A program made the translations under genes and the position numbers. The notes beneath the pieces were generated by a model. The model had not been told where the DNA came from. It saw nothing but the letters and a program-made list of their open reading frames with translations, and made no database searches. Shown here in pieces: positions 19,399 through 28,400 of a stretch of DNA of 64,000 nt. The stretch's first letter is position 1. Every line of letters starts with the position of its first letter. The DNA comes from Aeromonas bivalvium (GTDB lineage Bacteria; Pseudomonadota; Gammaproteobacteria; Enterobacterales; Aeromonadaceae), in NCBI RefSeq assembly GCF_000819765.1, contig NZ_CDBT01000010.1:35625-99624 (forward strand), read 5' to 3'.

Positions 19399-19961
19399 GG
19401 CAGGCCCCCGGACCGGCCCAGCTTGAGCACGGCAGGATGAACCTTGACCCCGCTCAGGGCCAGGGCATCCAGATTGACGTTGAAGCGCACCCGATCGTCA
19501 CTCACCCGCAGGCAGAAGACGCTGTTGGCAGCGTTGGCACCGCCCTGCTCGCTGACGCTGAGGATGGCGTACTCCCGCAGGCGGGCGAACAGGGTCAGGC
19601 GCTCCTCCTCGGTCAGGGTGCCCAGGTAGAGCACATCGCACTGGGCCGGGATCAGGGGATCCCCGGCGCTGTAACGGCGCACGCTCACCACACGGCCATT
19701 GGCCTGGTGGCTGATCTGAAACAGGCCGTCGGCATATTCGGTGGGGCCCACCACACACATGCGCAAGACCGCAGGCTCCACCGGCCAGCGGGTATAGCTG
19801 AGGATATCGAGCACCGTCTGGCGCACATGGTCAACCCGCAGCTCGGCCTGGTTGGCGATGCGATGGGGGGGCTGGGTGTCGGCCAGTGCCAGCGAACTCG
19901 CCAGCAGACAGAGGCCCCCCAGCAGCTGGAGCAGATAGGATAGATGCATAAAGTTGTTCAT
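19395..19961 (-). CDS. yfiR: YfiR family periplasmic repressor of DgcN
   Basis: 188 residues with an N-terminal signal peptide (cleavage after SSLALA). The rest fits the YfiR/DUF4154 family: VLDILSYTRWP, LRMCVVGP, CDVLYLG, VFCLRVSDDRVRFNVNLDAL and SGVKVHPAVLKL. YfiR binds the periplasmic part of YfiN and keeps it inactive; redox state of its cysteines matters in Pseudomonas. ATG 19961 lacks a good ribosome site and an in-frame ATG at 19949 is possible. It is first in the operon. Confidence 0.9.
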   Translation of the reverse strand: MNNFMHLSYLLQLLGGLCLLASSLALADTQPPHRIANQAELRVDHVRQTVLDILSYTRWPVEPAVLRMCVVGPTEYADGLFQISHQANGRVVSVRRYSAGDPLIPAQCDVLYLGTLTEEERLTLFARLREYAILSVSEQGGANAANSVFCLRVSDDRVRFNVNLDALALSGVKVHPAVLKLGRSGGLP

Positions 19962-20119
19962 GTTAATAGCCGAACAGATCCTAACACGGCCCCGCAAGAG
20001 AGAGTTAGCCTGACGAAACCGCAGCCGGTCACCTTCTGTCAAATTTTCACCGCTTCCGCCGGCAAAAATGGGGGCGTCGCGGCTCCCGAGACTCTCCCGA
20101 CCCAGGCCGGAGCAGACAA

Positions 20120-20145
20120 GACAAGGGGCCCTGACGGCCCCTCTT
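20120..20145 (-). terminator. Terminator of tyrR
   Basis: AGGGGCC pairs with GGCCCCT around five bases on the tyrR strand, followed by TGTCTTGTC, about 34 bases after the tyrR stop. Confidence 0.65.
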
Positions 20146-20175
20146 CCTGTTTCCTGTCCACCTGGCGACGCGGCG

Positions 20176-21723
20176 CTATTTCTTGCCGATGCCGTACTCC
20201 CGCAGCTTGTTGGCAATGGCGGTATGGGAAACCCCGAGCCGCTTGGCCAGCTGGCGGGTCGAGGGGAAGGCCGGGTAGAGACGTGCCAGCAAGCGGCTCT
20301 CGAAGCGCTTGACCGCCTCGTCCAAGTCTCCCTCGAACCACTCGTCGATGAGCGGCATGGCCTCCTGGGCCACCGGCAGATCGATCTGCTCCGGGCCAAT
20401 CTCGTCCCCTTCCAGCAGGGTCATGGCACGATAGAGGCAGTTGCGCAGCTGGCGCACGTTGCCGGGCCAGCGGTAGGCGGTGAGATACTCGGCCATGTTG
20501 CGGGTGAAACGCGGCTTGGGACGCTGCAACTCGCTGGCGAAGCGGGCCACGAACTGCTGGGCCAGGGCCATGATGTCGGCCTTGCGCTCGCGCAGGGGCG
20601 GCAACCCCAGGCTCAGCACGTTGAGGCGATAGTAGAGATCTTCGCGAAACCTGCCTTCCGCCACCAGATCCAGCAGCTGCTTCTGGGTGGTGCAGATGAA
20701 ACGCACATTGACCTTCACCTCCTGCTCGTCGCCGACCCGGCGAAACACCCCGTCTTGCAGCACCCGCAGGAACTTGGTCTGCAGATGGGGGGACATGTCG
20801 CCAATCTCGTCGAGCATCAGGGTGCCGCCACTGGCGAGCTCCAGCACGCCGCGCTTGCCCTCGGTGTTGTTGCCAAAGGCGCCGGGGGCATAGCCGAACA
20901 GCTCGCTCTCGGCCACGTTATCGGGCATGGCGGCGCAGTTGAGGGCCATGAAGGGGTGGCTGGATCTCAGGCTGGCGCCGTGGCAGGCGCGGGCCAGCAG
21001 CTCCTTGCCGGTGCCGGTCTCGCCGACGATGAGCAAGGGGGCATCCTGCATCGCCAGCTTGCTGGCCTGGGCCAGCACCTGCTTCATCTTGGGGCTCTCG
21101 GCCTGAAGATGTTCGAAGCCCCCCACCTCGATGGCATGGAGGGCACTGAAATGCAGGCCGACCCGGCGGGCGGATTTCAGCACCACCACGGCGCCGGCCA
21201 GGGCCTGTCTGCCCTTCTCCTCGGCCACAAACAGCGGCATCAGATCCGCCAGGTACTCCTCTCCCCCCAGGCTCAGCTTGCAGGTCTGGGGCTTGATGTC
21301 CGCCGATTCCAGCCAGCGGGTGAAGGCAAACCCCTTGAGCAGGGAGCCCAGCGGCTGTCCCTTGACCTCCGCCAGCGGCAGATTGAGGGTGGTCAGGGCC
21401 GACTGGTTCACCTGGGTGATGCGGCCACGGCTGTCGAGGGAGAACACCAGATCCGGCAACGCCTTGAGCAGGGCGCGGATCTCGTGATGCTCCCGCTCCG
21501 AGGGCAGATAGGGGATGGTCTTGACGTCGTGCACCCCGGGGATGCGACGGATCTCCGGCATCAGATGCTGGAAGTCGCGAAACTCCAGCTCGGGGAAGTT
21601 GAGGTAGATGATGCCTGTGGTATCGATTTCGATGCCGCGCAGATCGATGTTGTGCTCCACCAGACGATCGAGCAATTCCCGGGTCAACCCCAGGCGGTCT
21701 TCACAGCTGACTTCAAGACGCAT
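20176..21723 (-). CDS. tyrR: Transcriptional regulator TyrR
   Basis: 515 residues: N-terminal ACT domain (1-75, RLEVSCEDRLGLTRELLDRL), PAS domain (about 78-190), AAA+ domain (about 205-430, Walker A GETGTGKE, LDEIGDM, R-finger region WPGNVRQLRN), and C-terminal HTH (STRQLAKRLGVSHTAIANKLREYG). It controls aromatic amino-acid genes in response to tyrosine, phenylalanine or tryptophan. The sigma-54 contact loop GAFTGA is altered to GAFGNN, between the intact loop of Pseudomonas PhhR and the deletion in E. coli TyrR. Start ATG 21723 gives MRLEV as in E. coli; a GTG three codons earlier is possible. It sits beside phhA-phhB, a likely target. Confidence 0.96.
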   Translation of the reverse strand: MRLEVSCEDRLGLTRELLDRLVEHNIDLRGIEIDTTGIIYLNFPELEFRDFQHLMPEIRRIPGVHDVKTIPYLPSEREHHEIRALLKALPDLVFSLDSRGRITQVNQSALTTLNLPLAEVKGQPLGSLLKGFAFTRWLESADIKPQTCKLSLGGEEYLADLMPLFVAEEKGRQALAGAVVVLKSARRVGLHFSALHAIEVGGFEHLQAESPKMKQVLAQASKLAMQDAPLLIVGETGTGKELLARACHGASLRSSHPFMALNCAAMPDNVAESELFGYAPGAFGNNTEGKRGVLELASGGTLMLDEIGDMSPHLQTKFLRVLQDGVFRRVGDEQEVKVNVRFICTTQKQLLDLVAEGRFREDLYYRLNVLSLGLPPLRERKADIMALAQQFVARFASELQRPKPRFTRNMAEYLTAYRWPGNVRQLRNCLYRAMTLLEGDEIGPEQIDLPVAQEAMPLIDEWFEGDLDEAVKRFESRLLARLYPAFPSTRQLAKRLGVSHTAIANKLREYGIGKK

Positions 21724-21803
21724 TCGAGACACACTTCCTGGCTAACTTCATGATGGGCGTGATAATAACGTCTCGCCCCCGCCAGCGCGAGACTTGCCCG
21801 GCA

Positions 21804-21843
21804 AAAATGCGGGCCCGCCCCGATTTGCTCCGGGCGGGCCCGC
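21804..21843 (-). terminator. Terminator of the phhA-phhB operon
   Basis: Perfect 12-bp stem GCGGGCCCGCCC with its complement around an 11-base loop, followed on the minus strand by ATTTTTGCC. Confidence 0.88.
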
Positions 21844-21888
21844 CGTCATGACGCCGCGGCACCGGGGCACGGCCCCGGCGACCTGGCC

Positions 21889-22227
21889 CTAGTCAAGCAG
21901 CGCGTCGGTGCGTGCCGCCATGATGAAGTCGTTGCGATGCAGGCCATGGATCTTGTGGGTCCACCAGCTCACCGTCACCTTGCCCCATTCGGTCAGTATG
22001 CCGGGGTGGTGAAATTCCGCTTCGGCCAGCTCGCCGACCCGGTTGGTGAAGGCCAGCGCCTCCTTGAAGTTGCCGAAGGTGAACTCCCGGCGCAGTTGCA
22101 GCGCCCCTTGCTCGCTCACCGGCTGCCAGTCGGGCAGGGCGCGCATCAACTCAGCCAGCTCCTCCTCGCTCACCCTGGGGGCATCGGCGCGGCATGCCTC
22201 GCAGTGCTGGTTTGCCAATTGGGACAT
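21889..22227 (-). CDS. phhB: Pterin-4a-carbinolamine dehydratase
   Basis: 112 residues, full length. The active-site region is [31 protein letters not shown] (about 71-101). It dehydrates 4a-hydroxytetrahydropterin made by phenylalanine hydroxylase and allows cofactor recycling. The ATG at 22227 has AGGAGAG ahead. It is 46 bases after phhA, in the same operon. Confidence 0.96.
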   Translation of the reverse strand: MSQLANQHCEACRADAPRVSEEELAELMRALPDWQPVSEQGALQLRREFTFGNFKEALAFTNRVGELAEAEFHHPGILTEWGKVTVSWWTHKIHGLHRNDFIMAARTDALLD

Positions 22228-22273
22228 CTTTCTCTCCTGTTTGCTATGACGAATACGACGTGACGGGGCGGCC

Positions 22274-23068
22274 CTAGCCGGCGGCCCTGCTCGGTTTGGG
22301 AGGATAGGCGGGGGCGAACAGCCCCAGCGCCCTCGCCTGCACCAGATTGGCCAGTATCTCCTCCCGGGTCAGCTGGTAGAGGCTGTCCAGGCTCGGCAGC
22401 ACATAATAGATCGGCTGCATGATGTCGATGCGATAGGGGGTGCGCAGCACGTCCAGCAGCCGGAAGGGTGCGAGGCGCGGCGCGCCCGACAGGGCATAGC
22501 TGGTCTCGCCGATGGAGGAGAGGATGCCGCCCCCATAGATGCGCAGTCCCTCCGGGCTCTGGAGCAGACCGAACTCCACGGTGAACCAGTAGAGCCGCGC
22601 CAGGAAGACCCGCTCCTCCTTGCTAGCCGCCAGTCCCAGCTGGCCATAGGTGTGGGTGAAGTCGGCGAAAGCGGGGTTGGTCAGCATGGCGCAGTGGCCG
22701 AAGATCTCGTGGAAGATGTCCGGCTCTTGCAGGTAGTCCAGCTCCTCCCGGCGCCGGATGAAGGTGGCCACCGGAAACTGGCGATGGGCGAGCAGTTCGA
22801 AGAAGCGGTCAAACGAGATGAGCGCAGGCACCGCCACCACGGACCAGCCGGTGCAGGGGGTGAGCACGGCATTGATCTCGCCGAGCTGGGGAATGCGATC
22901 CCGGGGCAAGTCGAGCAGGCTCAGTCCGTCCTGGTACTCGGCGCAGGCGCGCCCGGCGAGACAGGGCAGCTGGCGCTCGATCAGGGTCTGCCAGGTGGCA
23001 TGCTCCTCCTGGCTGTAATCGATAAACCCCCGGCCATCCGGCTGGTGGGCGCGGTAGTGAGTTCCCAT
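22274..23068 (-). CDS. phhA: Phenylalanine-4-hydroxylase
   Basis: 264 residues, the single-domain bacterial form (no ACT domain). The iron ligands are H120 and H125 in [11 protein letters not shown] and E165 in [19 protein letters not shown] and [15 protein letters not shown] are conserved. It converts phenylalanine to tyrosine with tetrahydropterin and oxygen. The start ATG 23068 ([12 protein letters not shown]) has AGGA seven bases ahead; longer starts upstream are not supported. A TyrR-box-like site is about 165 bases upstream. Confidence 0.96.
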   Translation of the reverse strand: MGTHYRAHQPDGRGFIDYSQEEHATWQTLIERQLPCLAGRACAEYQDGLSLLDLPRDRIPQLGEINAVLTPCTGWSVVAVPALISFDRFFELLAHRQFPVATFIRRREELDYLQEPDIFHEIFGHCAMLTNPAFADFTHTYGQLGLAASKEERVFLARLYWFTVEFGLLQSPEGLRIYGGGILSSIGETSYALSGAPRLAPFRLLDVLRTPYRIDIMQPIYYVLPSLDSLYQLTREEILANLVQARALGLFAPAYPPKPSRAAG

Positions 23069-23232
23069 GCTGGCATCCTGCTGCATCTGTGGCCATGGTG
23101 CCTCTCCCCCCCTGCCTTCCTTGGCGCCGACTGGGTTATAGCGAGGGGGCGAAAGCGACACCTCATGGGATCACTGTAACGATTTGCCTCCTGAAAAAGC
23201 AGCCGACCCCGGGTCGACTGACCGCACCTGAA

Positions 23233-23250
23233 TGTAAAGAAAATGTGACA
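23233..23250 (-). promoter_or_regulatory. Putative TyrR box upstream of phhA
   Basis: TGTAAA-N6-GTGACA on the plus strand, close to the TyrR consensus TGTAAA-N6-TTTACA (ten of twelve fixed positions). It lies in the phhA upstream region, just beyond the ycjF stop. Confidence 0.5.
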
Positions 23251-23260
23251 AGGCGGTTTG

Positions 23261-24298
23261 TCAGGGGGCGGAGCGCTCGCCGTTGAGGTAACCCGCCAGC
23301 TTGCGCACCAGCCCCTTGCGCATCTCGGAGAGCCTGGGCTTCTCGTCCGCGCACCAGGGCAGCGGGCGGCAGGCCTCCATGGTGCGCAGGCCGAGCCTTG
23401 CCGTCAGCAGACCCGCCCCCACCCCCTGCGCAGCCCGGGCGGAGAGCTTGGCGGTGAGCTCGGCCCCCAGCAGATCCATGCCCACTTCGGTCACCAGCTC
23501 GGTGGCGCCGGCATAGAGCATGTTGCGAAATACCTGACGGATGAGGCGAATGCGGCTCCAGTAGCCCAGCTCGATGGCGTAGACATCGGCGATGTCCTCG
23601 ATCATCCGCAGGTTGCGCCACAGCATCAGCATCATGTCGACGGTGGCGAGCGGGCTCAGGGCCACCAGCACGGCGGCCTCCCCCGACCATTTGGCCACCC
23701 GCGCCTGGGCCAGCTTGTCGCGCTCGGTCAGCACCAGCTGGCTGTAGAGGGTCAGCACCTCCCGATCGCTGTGGCTCTCGTCCTGCTGGGCCAGCCAGGT
23801 CTGATAGCCCTCCCGCCCCTTGTCGCCACTCTTTGCGGCCAGGGCCTCGCAGAAGGCCAGCCCCTGCCCCACCCCCTGATGGGCCAGCAGATCCTCGGCC
23901 CTGGAGCGCACATCCTGGCGCCGCTTGAGCTTGCGCAGCCGCAGCCACTCGCGCCCCGCCACGGTGGCGGTGCCCGCCAGCACCAGACCGGAGGCCAGCA
24001 GCCAGGCCCCGCCCCAGAAGGGGGAACTCAGGAAGCTGTCGTAGAGAAAGCGGCCAAACTGACCCAAGGACAACAGGCCGACCGCCCCCAGCCCCCAGGC
24101 CAGCAAGCGGTGACGACGGCGGGGCCGCACCGTCAGCGCGGGTGCCACTTCGGTCAGGGGATCCAGGGCTTCCAGGGCCTCGAAACTCTCCTCTTCCAGC
24201 AGGCGAGCCCGGGCCAGGGGCGCAGGCTCGGGGGAGGAGAGGCTCTCCTCCAGCACGACCCTGCCCTGCAATCCGGGCTTGTGGCTAGGTTCACTCAT
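23261..24298 (-). CDS. ycjF: YcjF family inner-membrane protein (DUF697)
   Basis: 345 residues. A disordered acidic N-terminus (1-60), two membrane segments (about 65-110, LLAWGLGAVGLLSLGQFGRFLYDSF and WLLASGLVLAGT), then the DUF697 domain (about 200-330, VALSPLATVDMMLMLWRNLRMI, IYAIELGYWSRIRLIRQVFRNML). Function is uncertain; with YcjX it belongs to the phage-shock regulon in enterobacteria. Start ATG 24298 follows AGGAG. Last gene of pspABC-ycjX-ycjF. Confidence 0.92.
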   Translation of the reverse strand: MSEPSHKPGLQGRVVLEESLSSPEPAPLARARLLEEESFEALEALDPLTEVAPALTVRPRRRHRLLAWGLGAVGLLSLGQFGRFLYDSFLSSPFWGGAWLLASGLVLAGTATVAGREWLRLRKLKRRQDVRSRAEDLLAHQGVGQGLAFCEALAAKSGDKGREGYQTWLAQQDESHSDREVLTLYSQLVLTERDKLAQARVAKWSGEAAVLVALSPLATVDMMLMLWRNLRMIEDIADVYAIELGYWSRIRLIRQVFRNMLYAGATELVTEVGMDLLGAELTAKLSARAAQGVGAGLLTARLGLRTMEACRPLPWCADEKPRLSEMRKGLVRKLAGYLNGERSAP

Positions 24299-24358
24299 GA
24301 TGATTCTCCTCGTGCCGCCTGGGACTCAGGGGCATGGATCCGGGGCGTCTTGCCCTGT

Positions 24359-25774
24359 CTATTCCAGCTTGTCGCCAAGCAGAAACTCCAGGGCGGCATC
24401 CAGTCGAATGTGGGGCATGGCCTGATGGGGGCTCATCGCCAGGGGGCGAAAGGCCTGAAAGTCGAACTGCTGTCCCTGCCACCAGCCTGCGGACGGGATC
24501 TGGGCCGGCACCTCGCCCGGGAAGAGCAGCAGCGGCTCACCGGCCAGGCTGGTGCCCTTGATGGCGGGAAACTCGCGCCCGCCCGCCATGCCCCTGCCCA
24601 CCTCGGTCGCCTTGATGGACGCCAGGGCCAGACACTCGGTCGTGATCCCTTCGAAGCGGGCCTGGCCGCGCCCCTGCTGCACCAGGTGCTGCAACAGGGA
24701 GACCAGGGGGCCATGCTGCTCGGGGGTGACATGATCGGCCTTGCTCGCCACGAACAGCAGCTTATCGATGCGCGGGGCGAACAGGCGCCGCCACCAGTTG
24801 CTCTTGCCGTAGGCGAAGCTCTCCATGATGCGGGCGATGGACTGCTGCATGTCGGCGAAGCTCTCGGCCCCGGCGTTGAGGGGCGCCAGGCAATCCACCA
24901 GCACGATCTGGCGATCGAAGCCGGCAAAATGCTGCTCATAAAACCCCTGCACCAGATGCTGCTTGTACTGCTCGAAGCGGCGGCCCAGGGTGGCATAGAG
25001 GCTATCCTCGGCCGGGGTGCCCACGGGGGGATCCCAGACCCAGGGCACGAACTGGAGCATGGGCGCCCCCTGGTATTCGCCGGGCAGCACGAAGCGCCCC
25101 GGCTGAATGAGGTGCAGGCCAAGTTCGTCCTTGCAGGCATGAAGATAGGCGGTATAGCGCTCGGCCAGACGCGCCACCTCCCCCTCGTCGAAGGGGCGAT
25201 CCGGGCGCCAGGGCTCCCCCTGCTCGGTCAGCTGCCAGGGGGCTGCCAGCGCCGCCAGGGCGGGACGCGTGAGCTGCTCGCGCACCTGCTGGCTCCACTG
25301 GTGATAGTTCAGCGCCAGCAGGGGCAGGTCCAGCAGCCATTCGCCGGGGTAATCCACCAGATCCAGGTAGAGGGTCGACACCTCGCCCAGGTGGCGACGC
25401 AGGGGATGGCGGGTGCGATAACGCAGCTCGAGACGCACCTCGGCCACGCCGCGGGTTGCCTCTGGCCAGGCCGGCGGCTCGGCGAACAGGGCGCCCAGGC
25501 CCCGTTCATAGGCAAAGGTGGGGATCTGGGGATTTTGCTGGGGAACCCGGCGGGCCCCCAGCAGCCGCCCCTGGCGGGCGGCATCCCACAGGGGCAGGCG
25601 GCCATCGATGGCGGCCCGCTCCAGCTGATGGACCAGGGCCGTGATGAAGGCGGTCTTGCCGCTGCGCGACAGCCCGGTCACCGCGAGTCGCAGGTGGCGG
25701 TCGCGTACCCGGTTGACCGCATCCTCGGCCTTGTGCTGCAAGGCCGAGAGCTTTCTCTCCAGTGTGCGTATCAA
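24359..25774 (-). CDS. ycjX: YcjX family GTP-binding protein (DUF463)
   Basis: 471 residues, collinear with E. coli YcjX. P-loop GLSRSGKT near residue 35, LVDYPGEWLLDLPL, RQIVLVDCLAPLN (G3-like region), FVASKADHV (G4-like, KAD) and the C-terminal MPHIRLDAALEFLLGDKLE. A predicted P-loop GTPase induced with the psp genes. The start is a TTG at 25774 overlapping the pspC stop (TTGA), which implies translational coupling; no ATG is available nearby. Confidence 0.93.
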   Translation of the reverse strand: MIRTLERKLSALQHKAEDAVNRVRDRHLRLAVTGLSRSGKTAFITALVHQLERAAIDGRLPLWDAARQGRLLGARRVPQQNPQIPTFAYERGLGALFAEPPAWPEATRGVAEVRLELRYRTRHPLRRHLGEVSTLYLDLVDYPGEWLLDLPLLALNYHQWSQQVREQLTRPALAALAAPWQLTEQGEPWRPDRPFDEGEVARLAERYTAYLHACKDELGLHLIQPGRFVLPGEYQGAPMLQFVPWVWDPPVGTPAEDSLYATLGRRFEQYKQHLVQGFYEQHFAGFDRQIVLVDCLAPLNAGAESFADMQQSIARIMESFAYGKSNWWRRLFAPRIDKLLFVASKADHVTPEQHGPLVSLLQHLVQQGRGQARFEGITTECLALASIKATEVGRGMAGGREFPAIKGTSLAGEPLLLFPGEVPAQIPSAGWWQGQQFDFQAFRPLAMSPHQAMPHIRLDAALEFLLGDKLE

Positions 25775-26175
25775 AGTTTGTTGAATTCTCGCTGCAGGGT
25801 GAACTCCTTGGAGGTCACCAGTTTCTCGATCTGCTGGACCCTGGGTTCGAGGGCGGCCAGCTCGCGACTCACCTTCTCCATGGCCTGGAGCGGCGTCATC
25901 CCCGCCTCCCAGCTATGGGATTTCATCCGGCTCTCCATGGGCGCCGGCTCCTGGGTCAGCAGCACAGGTTTCTTGTCGAGCAGGAACCAGGCCGCGATGT
26001 AGGCGGTGAAGGTGATGAAACCGGCGAAGATGAGGCCGCTGATGGCGAGCAGCCGCACTATCCAGATCTCGACCCCGAAATAGTCGGCAAGGCCGGCACA
26101 GATCCCGGCGATCCGCCCCTTCTGGGGGTCACGATAGAGGTTGCGGCGCTGTTCCTGTCCGAACGAATGGCTCAT
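25771..26175 (-). CDS. pspC: Phage shock protein C
   Basis: 134 residues. The PspC domain is RNLYRDPQKGRIAGICAGLADYFGVEIWIVRLL (about 11-43), followed by a membrane segment (about 44-68) and a C-terminal region with coiled-coil tendency (about 85-125). With PspB it senses inner-membrane stress and draws PspA away from PspF. It overlaps pspB by four bases (ATGA) at the start and ycjX at the end. Confidence 0.96.
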   Translation of the reverse strand: MSHSFGQEQRRNLYRDPQKGRIAGICAGLADYFGVEIWIVRLLAISGLIFAGFITFTAYIAAWFLLDKKPVLLTQEPAPMESRMKSHSWEAGMTPLQAMEKVSRELAALEPRVQQIEKLVTSKEFTLQREFNKL

Positions 26176-26408
26176 ACCCGATTCCTCCAGCCGGGCACTT
26201 CGGCATCCAGAATGGACTCCAGTGCACCGACCCGCTCCTGCATCTTGTCTGCCGTTTGCAGCAGACCCTGCAACTGCTCGCGCTCGTTATCGGCAAGGCC
26301 GACCCCGATCCGCCCCTTGGCCCGGTAGTGCAGCACCAGCCAGATGGGCGCCACCACCACCATGAAGACGATGATGGGCGTCACGAATACCCCTAGAATG
26401 TCTTCCAT
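26172..26408 (-). CDS. pspB: Phage shock protein B
   Basis: 78 residues: one N-terminal membrane helix (about 7-28, VTPIIVFMVVVAPIWLVLHY) and a cytoplasmic leucine-rich coiled-coil (about 40-66). It acts with PspC as the membrane sensor of the phage-shock response. Three bases separate it from pspA. Confidence 0.95.
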   Translation of the reverse strand: MEDILGVFVTPIIVFMVVVAPIWLVLHYRAKGRIGVGLADNEREQLQGLLQTADKMQERVGALESILDAEVPGWRNRV

Positions 26409-26411
26409 CCA

Positions 26412-27089
26412 TTACTCTCCCTGCTTGCCGTCACTGCCCTGGCCCATCTTCTGGCGCAGGGCTTCCAGTTCACGGCTGATCTGATCGTCCACTTCCAGCT
26501 CGGCAAACTGGCTGGCCAGGGTCTTGTCGGACTGGCCCAGATCGGCCCGCGCCTCCATCTCGTCGATGCGGCGCTCCATGCGCTCGAACTTGTCGACCAC
26601 TCCCTGGCTGCCGCCCCGGGCGACCTGGCTCTGCACGTTCAACCGGCTGCTGGCCGCCTCGCCACGGATCGCCATGGCTTTCTGACGGGCGCGGGCATCT
26701 TCGAGCTTGGCCTCGAGCTGGCGGATCTCCTCCCCCAGTTTCTCGATGCCGGCATCCACGGCCTCGCGCTCGCGATCCAGGTTGTCGCCAAGCTCTGCCT
26801 GCTTTTTCTTCTCGATGAGGGCGGCGCGAGCCAAATCTTCACGCCCCTTGGAGAGGGCCAGTTCGGCCTTGCCCTGCCACTCGTCGACCCGCTCCTGATG
26901 GCGGGCGACCTGGCGACCTATCTCTTTCTGCTCGGCCAGGAAGCGGGCCAGGTTGGAGCGCTCCTTGACCAGTTCGTCTTCCATCTCCTGGATGATGAGG
27001 CGCACCATCTTCTGGGGATCTTCCGCCTTGTCCAGCAGTGCCGTCAGGTTGGAGTTGATGATGTCGGCCAACCGGGAAAAAATGCTCAT
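26412..27089 (-). CDS. pspA: Phage shock protein A
   Basis: 225 residues, the full PspA/IM30 fold: N-terminal amphipathic helix (SIFSRLADIINSNLTALLDKAEDP), then long coiled-coil helices (about 25-220). It binds and represses PspF in unstressed cells and supports damaged membranes when released. ATG 27089 has AGGAG at good spacing. First gene of the sigma-54-dependent operon pspABC-ycjX-ycjF. Confidence 0.97.
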   Translation of the reverse strand: MSIFSRLADIINSNLTALLDKAEDPQKMVRLIIQEMEDELVKERSNLARFLAEQKEIGRQVARHQERVDEWQGKAELALSKGREDLARAALIEKKKQAELGDNLDREREAVDAGIEKLGEEIRQLEAKLEDARARQKAMAIRGEAASSRLNVQSQVARGGSQGVVDKFERMERRIDEMEARADLGQSDKTLASQFAELEVDDQISRELEALRQKMGQGSDGKQGE

Positions 27090-27133
27090 GATGAGACTCC
27101 TGTGATTGCATGAATGAGTGACGCTGGGAATGC

Positions 27134-27150
27134 AGCAACCATCATGCCAA
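27134..27150 (-). promoter_or_regulatory. Sigma-54 promoter of the psp operon
   Basis: On the minus strand TTGGCATGATGGTTGCT matches the -24/-12 consensus TGGCAC-N5-TTGC with one change. It lies 45 bases before pspA, between pspA and divergent pspF, as expected for a PspF-activated promoter. Confidence 0.9.
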
Positions 27151-27284
27151 TCTTTTGAATCAAGTTAACTATATGATTTATATCGGCATACTATGTTACA
27201 CCGACTCGAATGCAAACGGATAGGTGATAAAAATAGCCAACTCTTGGTAAGATTGACCAGCTTTTATCAATCACAGGGATCATC

Positions 27285-28343
27285 ATGACCACGGCCACGG
27301 AAAGCCTGCTCGGCGTGTCGAACGCCTTCCTCGAGATCATCGAACAGACCTCGCGCCTGGCGCCCCTGCGCAAGCCCGTGCTCATCATAGGGGAGCGGGG
27401 CACCGGCAAGGAGCTGATCGCGCACCGCCTACATTATCTCTCGGCGCGTTGGGATCAAAGTTTTGTCACCATCAACTGCGCCACCTTGAGCGAGAGCCTG
27501 CTGGAAACCGAGCTGTTCGGCCACGAGGCGGGCTCCTTCACCGGCGCCGCCAAGCGCCATCAGGGCCGTTTCGAGCGTGCCGATGGCGGCACCCTCTTCC
27601 TCGACGAGCTGGCCACCACCAGCGCCCGGGTGCAGGAGAAGCTGCTGCGGGTCATCGAGTATGGCGAGTTCGAGCGGGTGGGCGGCGCCAAGGCGCTCAA
27701 GGTGGACGTGCGGCTGGTGTGCGCCACCAACGAGGATCTGCCCGCCCTGGCCGAGCGCGGCGATTTTCGCCATGACCTGCTCGATCGGCTGGCCTTCGAC
27801 GTCATCACCCTGCCCCCCCTGCGCGAGCGGCAGGATGACATACTGCTGCTGGCGGAACATTTTGCCCACGGTATGACCCGGGAGCTCGGCTACGAGCTGT
27901 TTGCCGGTTTCTCCCGGGAAGTGAAGGCCCTGCTGCACGACTACCCCTGGCCCGGCAACGTGCGGGAGCTCAAGAACGTGATCGAGCGCAGCATCTATCG
28001 TCAGGGCAACCCCAGGCTGGCCCTGGCCGAGCTGGTGCTCAACCCCTTCGACTCCCCCTGGCGTCCCGGGCGCGATCGCAAGCCCGCCGCCACCCAGGCA
28101 AGCCCGGGATGGGAGACGGGTGAAGCGGAGACAAAAGAGCCCCATGATGCCGGGCTGCCGACCCTGCCTTGCGATCTGAAAACCCAGGTGGCGCGGGTCG
28201 AGATGGATTTACTCAAGCAAGCGATGCGACAATCCCAGTATAATCAGCGCAAAGCCGCCCAACTGCTGGCCCTGAGTTACCACCAGTTTCGCGGCATGCT
28301 GCGCAAATACCAGCTGCTGGACGGGGACAATGACCCCGCCTGA
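27285..28343 (+). CDS. pspF: psp operon transcriptional activator PspF
   Basis: 352 residues: AAA+ domain (about 1-240) with Walker A GERGTGKE, the sigma-54 loop GSFTGA (Ser in place of the usual Ala of GAFTGA), Walker B LFLDEL, WPGNVRELKN, then a linker and Fis-type HTH (QRKAAQLLALSYHQFRGMLRKY). There is no N-terminal sensor domain, as usual for PspF; PspA is the regulator. It activates the sigma-54 promoter facing it. The ATG at 27285 follows AGGGATC. Confidence 0.96.
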   Translation: MTTATESLLGVSNAFLEIIEQTSRLAPLRKPVLIIGERGTGKELIAHRLHYLSARWDQSFVTINCATLSESLLETELFGHEAGSFTGAAKRHQGRFERADGGTLFLDELATTSARVQEKLLRVIEYGEFERVGGAKALKVDVRLVCATNEDLPALAERGDFRHDLLDRLAFDVITLPPLRERQDDILLLAEHFAHGMTRELGYELFAGFSREVKALLHDYPWPGNVRELKNVIERSIYRQGNPRLALAELVLNPFDSPWRPGRDRKPAATQASPGWETGEAETKEPHDAGLPTLPCDLKTQVARVEMDLLKQAMRQSQYNQRKAAQLLALSYHQFRGMLRKYQLLDGDNDPA

Positions 28344-28400
28344 GAGGCCGATGATCCCGGATCATCCGCTTCACTAACCTGCTAACGACATGGTTTCATA

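Noticed and set aside
23258..26002. A 914-codon open frame on the plus strand opposite ycjF, ycjX and pspC
   Set aside because: It is antisense to three well-recognised genes, is rich in G, Q, H and L repeats with no domain, and reflects high-GC codon bias.
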